Source: Fidelibacterota bacterium (GTDB lineage: Bacteria > Fidelibacterota > Marinisomatia > Marinisomatales > TCS55). Taken from it: a stretch of 30,479 bases of DNA. Position 1 is the first letter of the stretch. Each line of letters begins with the position of its first letter. Shown here in pieces: positions 1 through 8,306 of this stretch. The position numbers and the translations under genes were made by a program. The stretch spans positions 1 through 30,479 of the forward strand of contig JAAZYT010000119.1 of NCBI GenBank assembly GCA_014239505.1, given 5' to 3'. Below the pieces are notes generated by a model. It was not told the DNA's origin, did no database searches, and worked only from the letters and a program-made list of their open reading frames with translations.

Positions 1-435
1 CATTAAAGGATCATTTGGATAAGGACGAATAGAAAGTTCCTTTTCTACTGCATTTTCCATATCTTTTTGATTAACAAAAATCACTATGTTTGCAGAAGAA
101 TACATCCCTTGTAAAAAGCAATAATCACAGTTATAAAGACAATTTAAAATTGGTGTATTATAATAAAAGTTTCTAAATCCACCATCTTGAAGAATATCGG
201 TACCTTTATAAATAAAGGGTGGTTTTTTAACCGCGAGAATTAATTTAATAGAGTTTTTTTGTGTCTGGAAATCTTGATTATTTCTATTAAAAAAAGATTT
301 ATAATCTGAAATCTCAATTATATTTGCTTTTGAAAAACGATCTAAGCATTCACGTGTTAAATTATATTTTTTTGCATCAGATTCGACATAAATATGTGAA
401 AAGTCAGGAAGAAAGGTATTGTCTGATTTTATCAA
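1..435 (-). CDS. SPL-family radical SAM protein (spore photoproduct lyase-like), 3' end off the window
   Basis: The first 145 codons are visible and the gene runs off the left edge. Around residues 95-122 the protein has CX3CX2C (Cys99, Cys103, Cys106) in the context NCLYNCDYCFLQGMY followed by SANIVIFVN. This is the 4Fe-4S/SAM motif and surround typical of spore photoproduct lyase and its non-spore homologues. Residues 14-18 (HIYVE) and the HYKD-like SDYKSFF segment also fit the N-terminal domain of that family. SPL reverses the spore photoproduct, a thymine dimer, by radical chemistry; in a non-sporulating bacterium the substrate is uncertain, though DNA photoproduct repair is the natural guess. 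No ATG lies upstream of the motif. I chose TTG at 435-433, which follows an AGGAAAGGA stretch; the frame is closed by a TAA further upstream. The gene overlaps the nucleosidase-like gene upstream by 32 nt, which suggests co-transcription and coupled translation. Confidence 0.85.
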   Translation of the reverse strand, partial: MIKSDNTFLPDFSHIYVESDAKKYNLTRECLDRFSKANIIEISDYKSFFNRNNQDFQTQKNSIKLILAVKKPPFIYKGTDILQDGGFRNFYYNTPILNCLYNCDYCFLQGMYSSANIVIFVNQKDMENAVEKELSIRPYPNDPLM

Positions 436-1219
436 AAACTTTATTCCTTTCCTGTTTTGACGTTGGTGATCTTTTGAAATAATTTTTTAACACATTTATT
501 TCAGCATTATTTTTTTTATAATTCTCTGATAATCGAGTTAATTGTAATGATTGAGTCTTTGTTAGTTGAAATTTCTTTGAGTATTTTTTTAATAATTTTA
601 TTTCTGATTTCTCTAAAATAATACGATTAGAAAGATTTTTATTATTATAATAATTGACAATTTTTAAAATATTCTCTATTTGCTCATGAATTAAACTGCA
701 AACATTTATTGATTTCCAATCTTTAATATCCATGTAATCTGAAACTATCTTTAAAAAGATGAATCGATGGCAAGGTATATATGATGATAGTGATTCAAAA
801 ATTGCACTAGCTTCCATATCTACTAATCCAGTGTAATTAAAACTATCATCAGATACACTATTAATAACTGTAGTTAATGAAATTTCCTTTAAATTATTTT
901 TTATAAGAATATCTGGGAAGAATATTTTACCAGTCTCTTCATCTATAATTTTATTTATTAAATAAATTGAGCCTATATTAGTTTTATTTTTTTCTCCTCC
1001 TGCTATACCCACATTAATAATAATTGTTTCATCCCAATTAATTTTAAGATCTATAATTGACTTAAGTCTAAACTTAGTTTTGTGTTTACCTACACCTGTG
1101 ATTAATAGTGATATATTATTATTAATAAATAATTGAGTTTTTAAATCTTTTTCAAGATTAAACCCTTTTATTATAGGAGTTGCTTCAACCTTAAGAGCTG
1201 TAAGAAATAAAAAATTCAT
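404..1219 (-). CDS. MTAN/nucleoside phosphorylase-like protein with basic C-terminal extension
   Basis: Residues 1-195 look like the phosphorylase/5'-methylthioadenosine nucleosidase fold. Glu12 sits in an N-terminal strand-loop (TALKVEATP), a GIAGG loop is at 71-75, the VDMEASAI segment gives Met135-Glu136, and VSDYMD gives Asp161. These match the catalytic Glu, the ribose-binding Met-Glu and the acid Asp of MTA/SAH nucleosidases, so the enzyme is probably active on a nucleoside or nucleotide-like substrate. The exact substrate cannot be read from the sequence. Residues about 200-271 form a Lys/Arg-rich, probably helical tail that ordinary nucleosidases of about 230 aa lack. The gene overlaps the SPL-like gene downstream by 32 nt, so a shared role such as nucleobase damage or nucleotide salvage after repair is possible but inferred. 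There is no clear SD before the ATG. Confidence 0.75.
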   Translation of the reverse strand: MNFLFLTALKVEATPIIKGFNLEKDLKTQLFINNNISLLITGVGKHKTKFRLKSIIDLKINWDETIIINVGIAGGEKNKTNIGSIYLINKIIDEETGKIFFPDILIKNNLKEISLTTVINSVSDDSFNYTGLVDMEASAIFESLSSYIPCHRFIFLKIVSDYMDIKDWKSINVCSLIHEQIENILKIVNYYNNKNLSNRIILEKSEIKLLKKYSKKFQLTKTQSLQLTRLSENYKKNNAEINVLKNYFKRSPTSKQERNKVFDKIRQYLSS

Positions 1220-1237
1220 TTTATAAAAGATTCAATA

Positions 1238-2077
1238 TTATTTGCTATTGATAAACTCTCTTATTTTTATAACCATCTCTACACTATGAGTTTTATTATT
1301 TGTTTCCATATCAATTAATTTAGAATTTGAAAGTTTATCTGCTATTTTTACAGTATTCTCGTAATCGTGCATTATATCTTTTGATGCTGCAAGAATTAAT
1401 ACTTTTTGATTAATTTTATCTAATTGATTCCAAACTTTATAAGAAGAAAAATTTATTGCAGATCGACGTAATCTTACTGGCGAAGCTTGATCAAGCGATT
1501 TAGCGTATTTATAATATTGCTTTGGATCTGAATTCATATCTAAGTATTTCTTCTTCATGTACCATTTTATTATTGGTCTAATAAAATAAAAAATGAATGG
1601 AGGAGCTAGTCTAGCAATCATTAACCAAATAGGTGGAATATTAAATTCTGCGTTTGGTCCAATTAGAATTGATAAAGTTGGATTTACTATCTTTCTACTC
1701 ATAGAATCTAGAATTACCGTAGCACCAAGTGAACTCCCAAATAAAATGAAAGATTTATTTATTAAATTTAATTCTGATAATACATATGGAAGGTCATCCC
1801 CCAGAGATTCAATTGTTAGTGGTTGCTTATTTATATGTACTGATGAACTTTTTTCACGAGTTTCTAAATAATAAACTTCAAAATCCTTTGTCATTTCTTT
1901 TAATACAACATTCCAACTATCAATAATTGAACCCCAACCAGAAATAAAAATGACTGGTGGAAAATTAGATTTTATTTTCGGTTTAAAATGAATGAGAAAT
2001 AATTTTATATCTTTATCACCAGATATATATCGATGAGAATATTTTGTTCCACTAGCACAAAATTGTGTGAAATCCAT
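1238..2077 (-). CDS. Alpha/beta hydrolase
   Basis: This 279-aa protein has the alpha/beta-hydrolase layout: an oxyanion strand (VIFISGWG, 42-49), the nucleophile elbow G-S-S-L-G at 114-118 with Ser116, a likely acid Asp234 in the strand-loop LAASKDIM, and a likely catalytic His264 in KTHS. The region 145-195 is aromatic and hydrophobic (IPPIWLMIARL, FIFYFIRPII) and probably forms the cap over the active site, suggesting a lipophilic ester or similar substrate. No signal peptide is seen. The start has a good SD (AGAGGAT about 6 nt before the ATG). It lies 52 nt after aspS and 18 nt before the nucleosidase-like gene on the same strand. The reaction cannot be assigned beyond hydrolase. Confidence 0.85.
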   Translation of the reverse strand: MDFTQFCASGTKYSHRYISGDKDIKLFLIHFKPKIKSNFPPVIFISGWGSIIDSWNVVLKEMTKDFEVYYLETREKSSSVHINKQPLTIESLGDDLPYVLSELNLINKSFILFGSSLGATVILDSMSRKIVNPTLSILIGPNAEFNIPPIWLMIARLAPPFIFYFIRPIIKWYMKKKYLDMNSDPKQYYKYAKSLDQASPVRLRRSAINFSSYKVWNQLDKINQKVLILAASKDIMHDYENTVKIADKLSNSKLIDMETNNKTHSVEMVIKIREFINSK

Positions 2078-2129
2078 TGATTATCCTCTTAATTATGATA
2101 AAGGATTATTATCTAATACTTTTATATAA

Positions 2130-3887
2130 TTATTCTTTATTAGGAATGATGCTAATATTTAATTCTGATAATTGAGCATCAGATACTGAGTTTGGAGCCT
2201 CATCCATAAGTGATGAGGCAGAAGTTGTTTTAGGAAAAGCTATTACGTCACGAATATTTTTTGTACCTGCTAAAAGCATAACCAAACGATCAAAGCCAAA
2301 GGCAATCCCTCCATGTGGAGGAGTTCCATATTTTAAAGCTTCAATTAAAAAACCAAACTTTGCTTTAGTTTCTTTTTCATCCATACCCAATAAGTCAAAA
2401 ATTTTAGCCTGAAAATCTGGTTTATGATTTCTAATTGAACCTCCTGCTATTTCATATCCATTCATAGTTAAATCATAACCTCTTGATTTTAATGAAGCTG
2501 GGTCAGATTCTAGTTCTGATATATCATTAGTTGATGGGGCTGTAAATGGATGGTGGCGTGCAACATATCGATTAGAATTATCATCAAACTCAAACATTGG
2601 GAAATCTGTTACCCATACTGGTTTGAAAACATCTGTTTTTGCAAGGTCTTCAATTCTAGCAATTTCAACTCGAAGTGCTCCCAACGCTAATTGAGTTAAC
2701 TCTTTATTATCACCAATCATAAATATAATATCATTGTTTTTTAATTTTAGATTAGCTATTAATTCATTTTGTAATTCTTTATTAAAAAATTTTGATATTC
2801 CACCACAAAGGGCCCCATCTTCAACTTTTATCCAAGCTAATCCTTTAGCTTTATATTTTTTTACGTAATCAGTTAAATCATCAATCATTTTTCTGGTATA
2901 CTTGGCTCCACCTAAGACAACCAAACCTTTAACAATTTCCGCAGATTTAAATGCATTAAATTCTGATTTATCAGTAAACGGCTTTACATCTTGTAGTAAC
3001 ATTTCATAACGAAGATCAGGCTTATCAGATCCATAAAGATCCATTGCTTCATCCCATTCTAGACGTGGAAACTTTTTTGGAAGCTCTACATTTATAACTT
3101 CTTTAAAAACCTTAGTTGTTAAGATTTCCATTTGATTAAAAATAATTTCTTCATCAACAAAAGACATTTCAATATCAATCTGAGTAAATTCAGGTTGACG
3201 GTCAGCTCTAAGATCTTCATCTCTAAAACATTTTACTATTTGGAAATAACGATCATAACCAGCAATCATCAAAATCTGCTTATAAATTTGTGGAGATTGA
3301 GGAAGCGCGTAAAATTTCCCCTCATGTATACGACTTGGAACAAGATAATCTCTTGCACCTTCTGGAGTTGATTTCATGAGAACAGGAGTTTCAACTTCTA
3401 AAAAATTTTCGCCAGATAAATAATTGCGAACTGCTTGATATGTTTTATGACGGATATTAAGATTTTGTTGAAGTTCGCCTGTTCGTAATTCTAAATAACG
3501 ATATTTTAAACGAAGATCTTCTTCTGCACTTGTTCTATCACTTATAACAAAAGGTAACGGATCAGCTTCATTAAGTATTTCCATCTTATTAATAATTACT
3601 TCAATCTCACCTGTAAACATTTCCGTATTAATTGCACCTTCGGTACGCTTTTGTACTTTACCACTTACAGATATAACATCTTCCATTGATAATTTTTTTA
3701 CTTCTTCAAACTCACCAGTATAATTATCAGAATTAAAAACTATTTGTGTTTTTCCATATCGATCTCTTAAGTCTACAAAAACGACTTGTCCATGTAATCT
3801 AACCGTATTTACCCAGCCATTTAGGATAACTGACTTATCAATACTTTTACTATTTAATTCTCCACATGTATTTGTTCTTATATTCAT
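2130..3887 (-). CDS. aspS: Aspartyl-tRNA synthetase
   Basis: A full-length bacterial-type class IIb synthetase of 585 aa that charges tRNA with aspartate in the cytosol. The order is an N-terminal OB-fold anticodon-binding domain (1-105, with GWV and the FVDLRDR strand), the catalytic core with motif 2 (FRDEDLRADRQPEFTQ), the bacterial GAD insertion in the middle (about 290-420), and motif 3 near the C terminus (GIAFGFDRLVMLLAG). At the position matching residue 31 of Pseudomonas AspRS the protein has His32 (RLHGQV), as in enzymes reported to be non-discriminating, rather than the Leu of the E. coli enzyme. It may therefore also make Asp-tRNA(Asn) for a GatCAB amidotransferase encoded elsewhere; this is inference. 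The gene follows the ATP synthase terminator and is probably transcribed separately from atpC. Confidence 0.97.
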   Translation of the reverse strand: MNIRTNTCGELNSKSIDKSVILNGWVNTVRLHGQVVFVDLRDRYGKTQIVFNSDNYTGEFEEVKKLSMEDVISVSGKVQKRTEGAINTEMFTGEIEVIINKMEILNEADPLPFVISDRTSAEEDLRLKYRYLELRTGELQQNLNIRHKTYQAVRNYLSGENFLEVETPVLMKSTPEGARDYLVPSRIHEGKFYALPQSPQIYKQILMIAGYDRYFQIVKCFRDEDLRADRQPEFTQIDIEMSFVDEEIIFNQMEILTTKVFKEVINVELPKKFPRLEWDEAMDLYGSDKPDLRYEMLLQDVKPFTDKSEFNAFKSAEIVKGLVVLGGAKYTRKMIDDLTDYVKKYKAKGLAWIKVEDGALCGGISKFFNKELQNELIANLKLKNNDIIFMIGDNKELTQLALGALRVEIARIEDLAKTDVFKPVWVTDFPMFEFDDNSNRYVARHHPFTAPSTNDISELESDPASLKSRGYDLTMNGYEIAGGSIRNHKPDFQAKIFDLLGMDEKETKAKFGFLIEALKYGTPPHGGIAFGFDRLVMLLAGTKNIRDVIAFPKTTSASSLMDEAPNSVSDAQLSELNISIIPNKE

Positions 3888-3891
3888 TATT

Positions 3892-4074
3892 TTATAAAAT
3901 TTTCTTCTTTTTATTTCTTAGTGTAAGCCATAAAGCAACTCCTATGGAAACTGATGTTCCCGTATATATACCTACTAAAATTGCTTCTGACAGCTTATCA
4001 TCCTTTTTTATTATGATTATAGGTATCAATTTATAAACAAAAAACTCCGCAAGAGCGGAGTTTATTAATAACAA
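3892..4074 (-). CDS. Possible small membrane protein upstream of aspS
   Basis: A 60-codon open frame ends 4 nt before aspS. Its C-terminal half (about 28-60) could be one membrane helix followed by a basic RNKKKK tail. Its nominal ATG lies upstream of, and its first codons run through, the intrinsic terminator that ends the ATP synthase operon, which argues against that start. A shorter product starting at TTG or CTG downstream of the hairpin would keep the hydrophobic segment. I recognise no family. It may be only chance open frame in the spacer, so confidence is low. Confidence 0.25.
   Translation of the reverse strand: MLLINSALAEFFVYKLIPIIIIKKDDKLSEAILVGIYTGTSVSIGVALWLTLRNKKKKIL
4009..4021 (-). 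promoter_or_regulatory. Possible -10 element for aspS or the small ORF
   Basis: Read on the minus strand, a perfect TATAAT lies at 4021-4016, just downstream of the ATP synthase terminator. aspS needs its own promoter if the terminator works. No good -35 hexamer sits at the right spacing, so this is a weak prediction resting on position and the -10 alone. Confidence 0.3.
4042..4063 (-). terminator. Intrinsic terminator after atpC
   Basis: A perfect 9-bp stem (4042-4050 with 4055-4063; AAACTCCGC/GCGGAGTTT) has a 4-nt loop at 4051-4054. On the minus strand it is followed by TTTG and TTTA. It starts about 29 nt after the atpC stop codon and is the natural end of the long minus-strand ATP synthase transcript. 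The T run is short, so some read-through into aspS is possible. Confidence 0.8.
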
Positions 4075-4091
4075 TCTTGTATTATAAAGAT

Positions 4092-4487
4092 TTAGCGGCT
4101 TGAGACTTTTAATCTATTCAAAGCTTTTAAAAGAGATAACTCAGCTCTATTAATATCATTATCTTTCTTATTAGAGAGTCTATCCTTTGATCGTTGCATA
4201 GATGCTTTTGCTCGATCTGAATCAATATCATTTGCCACTTCAATAGTTTCTAATAGAAATTGCACTTTATCTTTTGAAATTTCAGCAACGCCTCCACTAG
4301 TAGCAAAATAGGAATCTTTACCTTCTTCCGTTATTTTTATTTCTCCAACTCCTAAGGCAATTACTGCTTCTCTATGTCCTTTCATAATACCAAAAGAACC
4401 ATCAGTAGCAGGACATCGCACATAGGAAGCATTTTCAACTTCATTGATTTCGGTAGGCGTAACAATTTCAAGCTTAAAACTATTCAT
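4092..4487 (-). CDS. atpC: F1Fo ATP synthase epsilon subunit
   Basis: A 131-aa protein with the epsilon-subunit N-terminal beta sandwich (LEIVTPTEI, then DGSFGIMKGHREAVIALGVG) and a C-terminal helical hairpin (about 88-131). Epsilon belongs to the central stalk of F1 and, in many bacteria, its C-terminal helices brake ATP hydrolysis. It is the last gene of the ATP synthase cluster, 8 nt after atpD, with the intrinsic terminator just downstream. Length is normal for the family. Confidence 0.95.
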   Translation of the reverse strand: MNSFKLEIVTPTEINEVENASYVRCPATDGSFGIMKGHREAVIALGVGEIKITEEGKDSYFATSGGVAEISKDKVQFLLETIEVANDIDSDRAKASMQRSKDRLSNKKDNDINRAELSLLKALNRLKVSSR

Positions 4488-4495
4488 TAGTATTC

Positions 4496-5896
4496 TTATG
4501 CAGCTTCTTTTTTAGCTTTATCAAATGCTTCATCTAAAGAACCAACATATGCAAATGCATTCTCTGGAACATCATCGGCATCACCTTTTAAAATACCTTC
4601 AAACCCAGAGATTGTATCTTCCAACTCAACATAACGTCCAGGTGTCCCAGTAAATTGTTCTGCGACAAAGAATGGTTGTGAGAAAAACTTCTGAATTTTA
4701 CGAGCTCTAGAAACTGTCTGCTTATCTTCATCAGAAAGTTCATCCATACCTAAAATAGCTATAATATCTTGAAGGTCTTTATATTTTTGTAAAACACCCT
4801 GCACATCACGAGCTATGTTATAATGACGGTCTCCTATTATTCTAGGGTCAAGAATCCTTGAAGTTGAGGCTAATGGGTCTACAGCTGGATAGATTCCTAA
4901 CTCCGCAATTTTTCTTTCTAAAACAGAAGTTGCATCTAGATGAGCAAATGCTGTTGCTGGTGCAGGATCTGTTAAATCATCCGCTGGTACATAAACTGCT
5001 TGTACAGAAGTAATAGATCCTTTTTTTGTAGAAGTAATTCTTTCCTGAAGATCTCCCATTTCTGTTGAAAGTGTCGGTTGATATCCAACAGCTGAAGGCA
5101 TTCGTCCTAATAATGCGGATACTTCTGAACCAGCTTGTGTAAATCTGAAAATATTATCAACAAAAAGTAAAACATCACGTCCTTCATCATCACGAAAAAA
5201 TTCTGCCATAGCTAATCCACTTAAGGCCACACGCAAACGAGCACCAGGAGGCTCATTCATTTGTCCAAAGACCATAGTTGTCTTATCTATTACACCAGAT
5301 TCAGTCATTTCATTATATAAATCATTGCCTTCACGTGTTCTTTCTCCAACACCCGCAAATACAGAGTATCCTCCGTGCTCTGTAGCAATATTTCTTATTA
5401 ATTCCTGAATTAAAACAGTTTTACCTACCCCGGCACCACCAAATAATCCAGTTTTTCCACCTTTTGTATATGGCTCCATAAGATCAACAACCTTAATACC
5501 AGTAACTAATATTTCAGTAGATGTTGCTAGTTCTTCGTGCTTTGGTGCTGCTCGGTGAATAGGGTTCTTCTTATCAGTACCTACGTCACCTTTACCATCA
5601 ATTGTATTTCCAAGAACATCAAAAAGGCGACCCAAGGTTTCTTGACCCACTGGAACTGAAATAGGAATGCCTGAATCAACCACCTTAACGCCACGTGTCA
5701 AACCATCAGTAGAGTCCATTGCAACTGTACGTACCATATTGTCACCTAAATGTTGTGCGACCTCTAATACTAATGTACCTTCTTCAGAACGATCAACATT
5801 AAGTGCATTTAAAATTTCCGGGAGGTTGCCGTCTTCAAAAAGTACATCAACCACAGCACCCATTATTTGAGAAATTTTACCAGTCTTTTTAGACAT
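4496..5896 (-). CDS. atpD: F1Fo ATP synthase beta subunit
   Basis: This 466-aa catalytic subunit of F1 carries Walker A GGAGVGKT at 153-160, the GERTREGND segment with the catalytic Glu at about 185, and the DNIFRFTQAGSEVSALLGRMPSAVGYQPTL region shortened here to its recognisable cores (DNIFRF, GYQPTL). The DELSEED-like loop reads DELSDED (near residue 385). It hydrolyses or makes ATP at the interface with AtpA. An AGGGGAAA SD lies close to the ATG. The gene is 11 nt after atpG and 8 nt before atpC. All key residues seen are intact. Confidence 0.98.
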   Translation of the reverse strand: MSKKTGKISQIMGAVVDVLFEDGNLPEILNALNVDRSEEGTLVLEVAQHLGDNMVRTVAMDSTDGLTRGVKVVDSGIPISVPVGQETLGRLFDVLGNTIDGKGDVGTDKKNPIHRAAPKHEELATSTEILVTGIKVVDLMEPYTKGGKTGLFGGAGVGKTVLIQELIRNIATEHGGYSVFAGVGERTREGNDLYNEMTESGVIDKTTMVFGQMNEPPGARLRVALSGLAMAEFFRDDEGRDVLLFVDNIFRFTQAGSEVSALLGRMPSAVGYQPTLSTEMGDLQERITSTKKGSITSVQAVYVPADDLTDPAPATAFAHLDATSVLERKIAELGIYPAVDPLASTSRILDPRIIGDRHYNIARDVQGVLQKYKDLQDIIAILGMDELSDEDKQTVSRARKIQKFFSQPFFVAEQFTGTPGRYVELEDTISGFEGILKGDADDVPENAFAYVGSLDEAFDKAKKEAA

Positions 5897-5907
5897 ATTG
5901 GTTTCCC

Positions 5908-6762
5908 CTATCCTTTAAGCGCTTCAGCACCACTAACGATTTCTAACATCTCTGTAGTAATCGAAGCTTGGCGAGCTTTGTTAAATTCTAATTGTAAATC
6001 TTTAATCATATCTTCTGAATTGCTCGTCGCATTTTCCATCGCAACCATTCTAGCAGCCTGTTCACTTGCATATGATTCTAATAAATATTTCCACATTTGA
6101 ACATTTAAATGTCTTGGCACTAATGATTTTACTATCGCATCCTTAGATGGCTCGTAAAGTCTATCTGCAATATTGCTTCCTTCAGAATCAAATTCTAAAG
6201 GAACAAATTTTTCTGTTAAAACCATTTGTGTTGCAACATTTATAAATTCATTAAATACTACACGTATTTCATCTACTTTTCCAGATATGAAATGATTAAT
6301 AATATTATTTCCAATACTAACTGCATGGTTAAAGTTTAAATCGCTCCAAAAATCTATGTGAGATTCAATAATATTATATTTACGAGGTTTGAAATAATCC
6401 CTAGCTTTTTTACCAATACAAAAAATATCAACATTATCTTTTCCAAATTCATCGATCTCATTTTGAGCTTTTCTCAAAGCAGAGCTATTAAAAGAACCTG
6501 CAAGACCTTTATCAGATGTTACCACAACATAAGCTATACGATTAACTTCTCTTACTTCTAGCAATGGTAATAATTCGCGATCAACATCAGGAAGTAAATT
6601 TTGGATAATATCAGACAAGCTCCTAGAATAAGGACGTGCTTTTTCCATATTATCTTGAGCGCGTCGCATTTTAGCAGCTGCAACCATTTTCATAGCTTTA
6701 GTTACTTTTTGAATACTTTTAACAGACTTTATACGATCTCGAATATCTTTAAGATTGGCCAT
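5908..6762 (-). CDS. atpG: F1Fo ATP synthase gamma subunit
   Basis: A 284-aa central-stalk subunit. Both ends show the family hallmarks: the N-terminal helix (LKDIRDRIKSVKSIQKVTKAMKM cut here to IRDRIKSVKSIQKVTKAM) and the C-terminal helix (NKARQASITTEMLEIVSGAEAL core RQASITTEMLEIV). These two helices form the rotating coiled coil inside the alpha/beta hexamer. The gene starts 3 nt after atpA ends and is followed by atpD, consistent with tight co-expression. Length is normal. Confidence 0.97.
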   Translation of the reverse strand: MANLKDIRDRIKSVKSIQKVTKAMKMVAAAKMRRAQDNMEKARPYSRSLSDIIQNLLPDVDRELLPLLEVREVNRIAYVVVTSDKGLAGSFNSSALRKAQNEIDEFGKDNVDIFCIGKKARDYFKPRKYNIIESHIDFWSDLNFNHAVSIGNNIINHFISGKVDEIRVVFNEFINVATQMVLTEKFVPLEFDSEGSNIADRLYEPSKDAIVKSLVPRHLNVQMWKYLLESYASEQAARMVAMENATSNSEDMIKDLQLEFNKARQASITTEMLEIVSGAEALKG

Positions 6763-6765
6763 CTT

Positions 6766-8289
6766 TTATACTGAGAAACCTTTAGTGAAATCTGAAATAG
6801 CTTTTTCAAGGTTTTTGCTCAATTCATCAGAAATAATACCTTCAACACTTATAGACTCTAAATCTTTCTTGTTATTTGCCTCAAGGTAATCAAATAAACC
6901 TGATTCGTATTCTGAAACTTTTGCGACAGGAACTTCATCTAAATAACCTTTTGAAACAGCAAAGATGATTACAACTTGGTTTTCAACCTTCATTGGTACG
7001 TACTGCCCTTGTTTAAGAATTTCAACCATTCGCTCACCACGAGTAAGTTGCGCTTGAGTATTCTTATCAAGATCAGAACCAAATTTCGCAAAAGCTTCTA
7101 ACTCTCGATACTGAGCTAAATCTAAGCGTAAGGTTCCTGCTACACTTTTCATTGCTTTAATTTGCGCATTACCTCCAACACGAGAAACAGATATTCCAAC
7201 ATCAATCGCAGGTCTAATACCAGAATTAAAAATATTTTTTTCTAAATATATTTGGCCATCTGTAATTGAAATAACATTTGTAGGAATGTATGCAGACACG
7301 TCACCTTCCTGCGTCTCAATTATAGGAAGTGCGGTTAAAGAGCCACCACCCAAATCAGATGATAATTTAGAAGATCTTTCTAATAGGCGACTGTGAAGAT
7401 AAAAAACGTCTCCTGGAAATGCTTCACGACCGGGAGGTCTTCTAAGCACTAAAGACATTTGTCTATAAGCTACTGCTTGTTTCGAAAGATCATCATAAAC
7501 AATTAAGCCATGTTTACCATTATCTCTAAAATATTCACCCATAGCACAACCTGAGTATGGAGCTATATATTGTAGAGGAGCAGCGTCAGAGGCATTAGCC
7601 GTAACAACTGTAGTGTAATCCATAGCACCATTTTCCTCTAATTCAGCAACAATAGCTGCAACGGTAGAAGCTTTCTGTCCAATAGCTACATAAATACAAT
7701 AAACTGGTTCATCAGTTTCATGAGTATATTTTTGATTAATAATAGCATCAATAGCTACTGCTGTTTTTCCAGTTTGACGATCGCCAATAATTAGTTCTCG
7801 TTGACCTCTTCCAATTGGAATCATACTATCTACAGCTTTAATTCCTGTTTGAAGAGGTTGATTAACTGGAGAACGGGCCATTACACCAAGAGCTTTACGT
7901 TCTATAGCTAAATATTCTTTAGTATCAATTGGGCCTTTACCATCAATAGGCTGCCCAAGTGGGTTAACAACTCTACCGAGCATTGCTTCTCCAACTGGTA
8001 CTTCAACTACACGACCAGTTCTTTTAGCTAAATCACCTTCTTTAACAAGGCTTGTTTCACCAAATAATACTAATCCAACATTATCATCTTCTAAGTTTAA
8101 TGCCATGCCAAATACACCATTAGGTAATTCAACAAGCTCTGAGCTCATAACATTTTCTAGGCCACTTACACGAGCCACACCATCACCTACTTCAATGACT
8201 TCACCTACCTCAGACACATCAACTGACAAATCAAATTTTGCAATCTGTTCTTTAAGTAGGTTTGCTATATTATCCGTTTTGATATCCAT
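6766..8289 (-). CDS. atpA: F1Fo ATP synthase alpha subunit
   Basis: A 507-aa regulatory nucleotide-binding subunit of F1. Walker A GDRQTGKT is at 169-176, followed by the typical YVAIGQKAST segment and the RRPPGREAFPGDVFYLHSRLLER block, of which the core PPGREAFPGDVFY is clear; the C-terminal helical domain ends at FTKGFSV. An AAAGGA SD sits 5 nt before the ATG. It forms the hexamer with AtpD and contacts the delta/b stator through its N terminus. It starts 17 nt after atpH. No missing key residue was noticed. Confidence 0.98.
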   Translation of the reverse strand: MDIKTDNIANLLKEQIAKFDLSVDVSEVGEVIEVGDGVARVSGLENVMSSELVELPNGVFGMALNLEDDNVGLVLFGETSLVKEGDLAKRTGRVVEVPVGEAMLGRVVNPLGQPIDGKGPIDTKEYLAIERKALGVMARSPVNQPLQTGIKAVDSMIPIGRGQRELIIGDRQTGKTAVAIDAIINQKYTHETDEPVYCIYVAIGQKASTVAAIVAELEENGAMDYTTVVTANASDAAPLQYIAPYSGCAMGEYFRDNGKHGLIVYDDLSKQAVAYRQMSLVLRRPPGREAFPGDVFYLHSRLLERSSKLSSDLGGGSLTALPIIETQEGDVSAYIPTNVISITDGQIYLEKNIFNSGIRPAIDVGISVSRVGGNAQIKAMKSVAGTLRLDLAQYRELEAFAKFGSDLDKNTQAQLTRGERMVEILKQGQYVPMKVENQVVIIFAVSKGYLDEVPVAKVSEYESGLFDYLEANNKKDLESISVEGIISDELSKNLEKAISDFTKGFSV

Positions 8290-8306
8290 GATTTCCTTTT
8301 AATGCA

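Noticed and set aside
1..435. Frameshift or pseudogene at the SPL homologue because it lacks an ATG
   Set aside because: The frame is open for 145 codons with intact motifs and a plausible TTG start with an upstream purine-rich site.
1593..1871. 92-codon plus-strand open frame
   Set aside because: It lies wholly inside the alpha/beta hydrolase gene on the other strand, which has intact catalytic motifs; no family features of its own.
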